Shown here piece after piece: positions 34,778 through 37,814 of a stretch of DNA of 37,814 nt. The notes under the pieces were generated by a model, which did no database searches, was not told the origin of the DNA, and saw only the letters and a program-made list of their open reading frames with translations. Source of the DNA: Aminobacter sp. AP02 (GTDB taxonomy: Bacteria; Pseudomonadota; Alphaproteobacteria; Rhizobiales; Rhizobiaceae); contig NZ_QGGX01000029.1 of assembly GCF_003148805.1 (NCBI RefSeq), forward strand, positions 1 to 37,814, given 5' to 3'. Both the position numbers and the translations under genes were made by a program. Every line of letters begins with the position of its first letter. Position 1 is the stretch's first letter.

Positions 34778-35157
34778 TCGGACTCTTCAACACATTCGAA
34801 CGGAAAAACAAAATCTCCCGCGTTCAGAAATATTTTCCACCCGTGTATTTATCACAACGCGAGGAAATAAATAAAAATGCAGATCGCCTTGCAAAATATA
34901 CGATCTTAGCCCATATATATACCTCGTTGATTTGGCCGATTTGGCTTCGCGGTGTCAGAGACTACGACCCGCCATTCACCACCGAATTCTCGATAGCGAA
35001 TGCATCAAGCGCCGTTCCGGCGCACATATCGCTCCTTTCGAACATTGGAATGAACCCCGCCGCTGACCACGGATGTACTGGCAGCACGGAAGTTCGTTCC
35101 GGTTCGAATGGATGATGCGGGAGGCGCGTGAGCGCTCTTCTGCGGAGGAATCCACCC
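34778..35157. other. AT-rich divergent intergenic region
   Basis: No gene is supportable. Bases 34778-34930 are distinctly AT-rich (including an ATATATATA run near 34915) compared with the surrounding DNA and lie between leftward groESL and the rightward small-gene cluster. The open frame from 34732 across this stretch starts inside the CIRCE element and has no protein-like features. Promoters for the right-hand cluster should lie here; TGCGGAGGAA just before 35158 is the ribosome binding site of its first gene. Confidence 0.45.
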
Positions 35158-35421
35158 ATGACAACGCGCACCACGCAAACCGTCGTCCGGTTCACCGCGC
35201 CCTTTATGCTGCCTGGCTTCGACGCCGCGCAGCCTGCCGGTGACTATCGCGTGGACCAGGATGACGAACTGCTGGAGGTATCCTCCCGCCTCGCCTGGAG
35301 ACGTGTAGGCGCCTTTATTCACCTGCCGGCCATCGGCATTGATGGCCATACACATCAGTTGGCGCCGATCGATCCTGCTGATCTCGACGCCGCACTTCAA
35401 AAGGACCACCAACAGTCATGA
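35158..35421 (+). CDS. Hypothetical protein, 87 aa (first of small-gene cluster)
   Basis: The protein begins M-T-T-R-T-T-Q-T-V-V-R-F-T-A-P-F, contains P-A-G-D-Y-R-V-D-Q-D-D-E and I-H-L-P-A, and ends near D-L-D-A-A-L-Q-K-D. It is soluble, acidic and of a type seen in rhizobia, of unknown function. GCGGAGGAA is well placed before the ATG. Its stop overlaps the start of the next gene (ATGA), so the two are translationally coupled. Confidence 0.75.
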   Translation: MTTRTTQTVVRFTAPFMLPGFDAAQPAGDYRVDQDDELLEVSSRLAWRRVGAFIHLPAIGIDGHTHQLAPIDPADLDAALQKDHQQS

Positions 35422-35720
35422 CTTCTACGAGCTTCATTCAACGCGCCGCCCGCCAGTTCCGGCGTGAGGTTCCGACGCATCTCTTCGCGGTGGGGCAGTG
35501 CGTCAAGCTAAAAGGCGGGTTCGCGAGACCCGCTCTTGCCACTGACATTTATCGCATCACCGGCACGCTGCCGCCGCGGGGAGATTCACTGCAATACCGC
35601 ATCCGCAACGACGACGAGCGTCATGAACGCGTGACGACCGAAGACAGCCTCGAGCCGGTCGACATATCGCAATCTGGCAGCGACGCAACGCTCATCGAAA
35701 GGACGTTCGCTCATGGCTAA
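35418..35720 (+). CDS. Hypothetical protein, 100 aa
   Basis: The sequence includes F-A-V-G-Q-C-V-K-L-K-G-G-F and Y-R-I-T-G-T-L-P-P, then Q-Y-R-I-R-N-D-D-E-R-H-E-R-V, which reads like a small beta-barrel (SH3-like) domain. No catalytic motif is visible. It overlaps the preceding gene by 4 bp and the following small basic gene by 8 bp, evidence that all three are expressed together. I do not know its function. Confidence 0.75.
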   Translation: MTSTSFIQRAARQFRREVPTHLFAVGQCVKLKGGFARPALATDIYRITGTLPPRGDSLQYRIRNDDERHERVTTEDSLEPVDISQSGSDATLIERTFAHG

Positions 35721-35856
35721 GGGACAGAAACGAAGCAATCGCGAGATCAGAAAGCCGAAGCAGGAGAAGGCTCCACCCAAGCCTGAAAACAGCTTCGGGA
35801 ATCAGATCAAGGTTGCCGCAAGCGCCAATGGACCTCTTGGCAGGGGCAATCCCTGA
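35713..35856 (+). CDS. Small basic protein, 47 aa (MAKGQKRSNRE type)
   Basis: The frame encodes M-A-K-G-Q-K-R-S-N-R-E-I-R-K-P-K-Q-E-K, then a Pro/Ala/Gly-rich tail ending G-R-G-N-P and TGA. Short proteins with this basic N-terminus recur in rhizobia, from memory, often next to small unknown genes as here. The start lies within the end of the previous gene (8-bp overlap). The lysine/arginine-rich half suggests nucleic-acid binding; function is unknown. Confidence 0.65.
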   Translation: MAKGQKRSNREIRKPKQEKAPPKPENSFGNQIKVAASANGPLGRGNP

Positions 35857-35881
35857 GTTCGTGCTGGCCGGAAGGATGGCG

Positions 35882-36124
35882 ATGCATATCGTGATCGAAT
35901 TCTACCGCATCCGGGACAGGGACGACGCGCATGCGGTTGTCGGTCGGGAGACTGCTGAAGCAGCCAATCTCGACGACGCAATGGAGGTAGCGCGACTTCT
36001 CTTGCAAACGCTCAACATGCCGCAACGACCCGACGCCATGACGATTACCGATGCGGCCGGCGCGGTGCTCTATGCCGGCGCGCTCGAAGCCGACGTGCCG
36101 AACGAGGAAAGGACACGACCATGA
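35882..36124 (+). CDS. Hypothetical protein, 80 aa
   Basis: From ATG 35882 the protein reads M-H-I-V-I-E-F-Y-R-I-R-D-R-D-D-A-H, then A-A-N-L-D-D-A-M-E-V-A-R-L-L-L-Q-T and M-T-I-T-D-A-A-G. It looks like a small alpha/beta protein. I chose 35882 because GGAAGG (35870-35875 region) is then at a proper distance; ATG 35876 lies too close and the longer frame overlaps the basic-protein gene extensively. Its TGA overlaps the next start (ATGA). Confidence 0.65.
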   Translation: MHIVIEFYRIRDRDDAHAVVGRETAEAANLDDAMEVARLLLQTLNMPQRPDAMTITDAAGAVLYAGALEADVPNEERTRP

Positions 36125-36456
36125 ACGCACCCAACAACTACCCGGAGCTGACACACAAGACCGCGGGCTTCGCCATCGAAAGATGGGAAAACGAGGGCGG
36201 CGCGCACGCCCATGATTCCCCGGATCTTCACTATGGCCGCCGTGTTGAGGCGGATCGTTCCTGGACCGTCTACCATGTCTTCACGGGGATTCCGGCCCGC
36301 ATCGACGGCAACACGATGATCGGGCTCACCCAACGGGTTGCGACCGACGGCATGCTGTCGCTCAATCGGCACAACGAACTGCGCCGCCGAAGTGGAGGCA
36401 GCCCGATTGCACGCATCCGGACCGCACCGCGTACGGCAGAGGAATGCCGACGGTGA
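36121..36456 (+). CDS. Hypothetical protein, 111 aa
   Basis: The protein begins M-N-A-P-N-N-Y-P-E-L-T-H-K-T-A-G-F-A-I-E-R-W-E-N-E-G-G and contains V-Y-H-V-F-T-G-I-P-A-R-I-D-G and M-L-S-L-N-R-H-N. It is soluble with no known motif. It starts in a 4-bp overlap with the gene before and its end overlaps the DUF1488 gene by 13 bp, which places it firmly in the operon. Confidence 0.7.
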   Translation: MNAPNNYPELTHKTAGFAIERWENEGGAHAHDSPDLHYGRRVEADRSWTVYHVFTGIPARIDGNTMIGLTQRVATDGMLSLNRHNELRRRSGGSPIARIRTAPRTAEECRR

Positions 36457-36716
36457 CCCTCGAATTCCCTAATCCGAGCCGCAGCTTCGACGAAGTGCGC
36501 AACGCCGTTCGCTTCATCGGACATGATGGCATGTTCGAGGTGCCATTCTTTGTCGAGACTGCAGCGCTGGCAAAAGCCGGCAAGACGCACCTGTCCGAAG
36601 CTGACTCCCTGACGGCTTTCGATACTGCGCGCAGTTCGATCCACGATGTCGCACGCGAGGTCTATTCCCACGGCCGCCGTACCACCTATACGCTGACTGC
36701 TGCCGATTTCCGGTAG
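36444..36716 (+). CDS. DUF1488 domain protein
   Basis: The 90-aa protein matches DUF1488 over its whole length: L-E-F-P-N-P-S-R-S-F-D-E-V-R-N-A-V-R-F, G-H-D-G-M-F-E-V-P-F-F-V-E, then A-F-D-T-A-R-S-S-I-H and Y-T-L-T-A-A-D-F at the end. DUF1488 proteins are small, widespread in proteobacteria and functionally uncharacterised. The gene overlaps its predecessor by 13 bp and is followed after 11 bp by the transglutaminase pseudogene. Confidence 0.85.
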   Translation: MPTVTLEFPNPSRSFDEVRNAVRFIGHDGMFEVPFFVETAALAKAGKTHLSEADSLTAFDTARSSIHDVAREVYSHGRRTTYTLTAADFR

Positions 36717-36727
36717 AGGCACGGTCA

Positions 36728-37539
36728 ATGCTGATCCGCTACGGCTACGAGATCAAGTTGACCTGCCAGCAGCCGACCGCCCTGGTGTGTCTGCTGTCGG
36801 TCCACGAAGACCGGGCAGCCGACATATGCCGGAGACGACATTCACAACACCCGATGTGCCCGTATCGACCTACCGCGATCTGTTCGGCAACCGCTGCCGG
36901 AGGCTCGTCGCGCCCGCTGGCGACCTGACCATGTGGGGCGATGCGACGATCTGGGATGACGGAAAACTCGACAGGGTGCTGCCTGGCGCACGCGAACTCT
37001 CAGTGCCTGAACTTCCGGACCATAGCCTCGTCTACCTGATGGGTAGCCGCTAAAGCGAGACTGACCGCGTCAGCCAGATTGCGTGGGACCTGTTCGCCAC
37101 GATCGAGCCTGGCTGGAGTCGCGTGCAGGCGATCTGCAACTTCGTCCACAACCATATACGCTTTGACTACATGCAGGCCCGATCGACACGCACGGCTTTC
37201 GAGACCTTCAATGAACGCGTGGGCGTTTGCCGCGACTTCGCGCATCTGGCGATCACGTTTTGCCGGCGCCTCAACATCCCGGCGCGCTACGTAAACGGTC
37301 ATCTCGGCGACATCGGCGTCCCGGTCGTAGATCCGATGGATTTCAGCGCCTGGATCGAGGTGTTCCTCGATGGCGAATGGCATACATTCGATCCGCGCAA
37401 CAATGTCCTGCGGATCGGCAGGATCGTGGTGGCGCGCGGCCGCGACGCGACCGACATACCCCTGATCAATTCATTCGGCCCGCATGTTCTGAAGGCATTC
37501 AGGGTATGGACGTACGAAGTGCCGGCTTCGAGTTCGTAA
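36728..37539 (+). pseudogene. Transglutaminase-like (papain-fold) protein, frameshift plus stop codon
   Basis: The protein starts M-L-I-R-Y-G-Y-E-I-K-L-T-C-Q-Q-P-T-A-L-V and reaches D-R-A-A-D-I; a missing base near 36828 moves the rest to another frame, P-E-T-T-F-T-T-P-D-V onward. In that frame a TAA at 37051-37053 (after Y-L-M-G-S-R, where relatives usually have Tyr) breaks it again; then N-F-V-H-N-H-I-R-F-D-Y, V-G-V-C-R-D-F-A-H (catalytic Cys), Y-V-N-G-H-L-G-D-I-G, M-D-F-S-A-W-I-E-V-F and W-H-T-F-D-P-R follow to TAA at 37539. At the position where many transglutaminase-core proteins have His-Ala-Trp this one has Ser-Ala-Trp, so even the intact parent may be unusual. Two lesions make full-length translation impossible; a downstream start could yield a partial protein. 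Confidence 0.8.
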
Positions 37540-37814
37540 CAGTTGTGTTGCAGCCTTAACTTTCCGCGACCTGGACATGCACGATAACGCGGACTTCAGC
37601 GCGAGACGCGGAAGTTGGGCCGGTGTTGAAGGATTTGAGAGCCGAGCAACCGCGACCCTGACTTTAGCATTCGGCATGTCCGCCTTCAGGTCCCGGCGAG
37701 GATCGCCTCAATGGCCGAAATGATGAAGGGTTTCGGGTGCCGGCAGGCGTACGAAAGCCTCCCATGCAGGAACCCGCGAGCCACAGGCGACGGCTTATGG
37801 AGATTTCGGATTTC
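37540..37814. other. Right end of the window, no supportable gene
   Basis: After the transglutaminase remnant I see no terminator and no clear gene. A minus-strand frame entering from the right edge ends with I-S-A-I-E-A-I-L-A-G-T and a stop at about 37688; it could be the C-terminus of a gene beyond the window, but too little is visible. Confidence 0.3.

Noticed and set aside
34732-35115. 127-codon plus-strand frame between groES and the small-gene cluster
   Set aside because: It starts inside the CIRCE element, runs through AT-rich regulatory DNA and has no protein-like features.
35080-35125. GGTTCGAAT-like word suggesting a tRNA T-arm
   Set aside because: No acceptor stem, anticodon arm or CCA context could be built around it; no tRNA was found in the window.
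37688-37814. Possible C-terminus of a minus-strand gene entering from the right edge
   Set aside because: Only about 42 codons are visible, with no recognisable motif; too little to call.

Overview
The window is high-GC DNA with codon use, gene content and repeats typical of a rhizobial alphaproteobacterium. Mesorhizobium or a close relative is the best guess, from protein resemblance recalled from memory rather than from a search. It opens in what looks like ordinary metabolic chromosome and passes, from about 16.7 kb, into an accessory zone full of broken genes, repeats and paralogues.

Region 1 (1-6787) holds the 3' end of an L,D-transpeptidase, a 68-aa unknown, a strong intrinsic terminator, and a deoxynucleoside-catabolism operon: a SorC/DeoR-type regulator, phosphopentomutase (deoB), deoxyribose-phosphate aldolase (deoC) and a double-domain ALDH16-type aldehyde dehydrogenase. 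The last enzyme would remove the acetaldehyde that DeoC releases.

Region 2 (7339-16679) is a nine-gene, tightly coupled plus-strand operon. It encodes a complete dipeptide/oligopeptide-type ABC importer, a cog3964-type amidohydrolase/deacylase, a RidA-family protein, a SelA-like PLP enzyme and an IclR-family regulator. The set reads as uptake, deacylation, PLP-dependent elimination and imine hydrolysis of an unknown acylated amino compound, and is the best candidate for an undescribed catabolic pathway.

Region 3 (16680-19356) is a scrap-yard. It has clustered short repeats (AAAGTACCGTC), hairpins, a truncated AbiEi-type antitoxin, an HTH protein, and a striking open reading frame in which part of a DUF1254 protein is fused in frame to an internally deleted GroEL.

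Region 4 (19357-31793) has two sulfatase gene sets pointing away from each other. The left, minus-strand set is sulfatase, exported HAD hydrolase, DUF992 protein and a secreted Gly-rich protein. The right, plus-strand set is a frameshifted paralogue of the Gly-rich protein's N-terminal domain, a DUF1254/DUF1214 protein, a DUF1214 fragment, a second sulfatase and a four-helix membrane protein. Between them lies a decayed prophage lysis module (endolysin, Rz/Rz1-like proteins, DUF1515). All the enzymes carry export signals, so a periplasmic role is likely; the substrate is unknown.

Region 5 (31975-37814) has an accessory groES-groEL pair read leftward from a promoter overlapping a perfect CIRCE-type HrcA operator, followed by a small membrane protein and a 55-aa basic protein. 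Divergent from it is a run of five overlapping or closely spaced small unknown genes plus DUF1488, ending in a transglutaminase-like pseudogene. No tRNA, rRNA, CRISPR array or intact transposase was seen.
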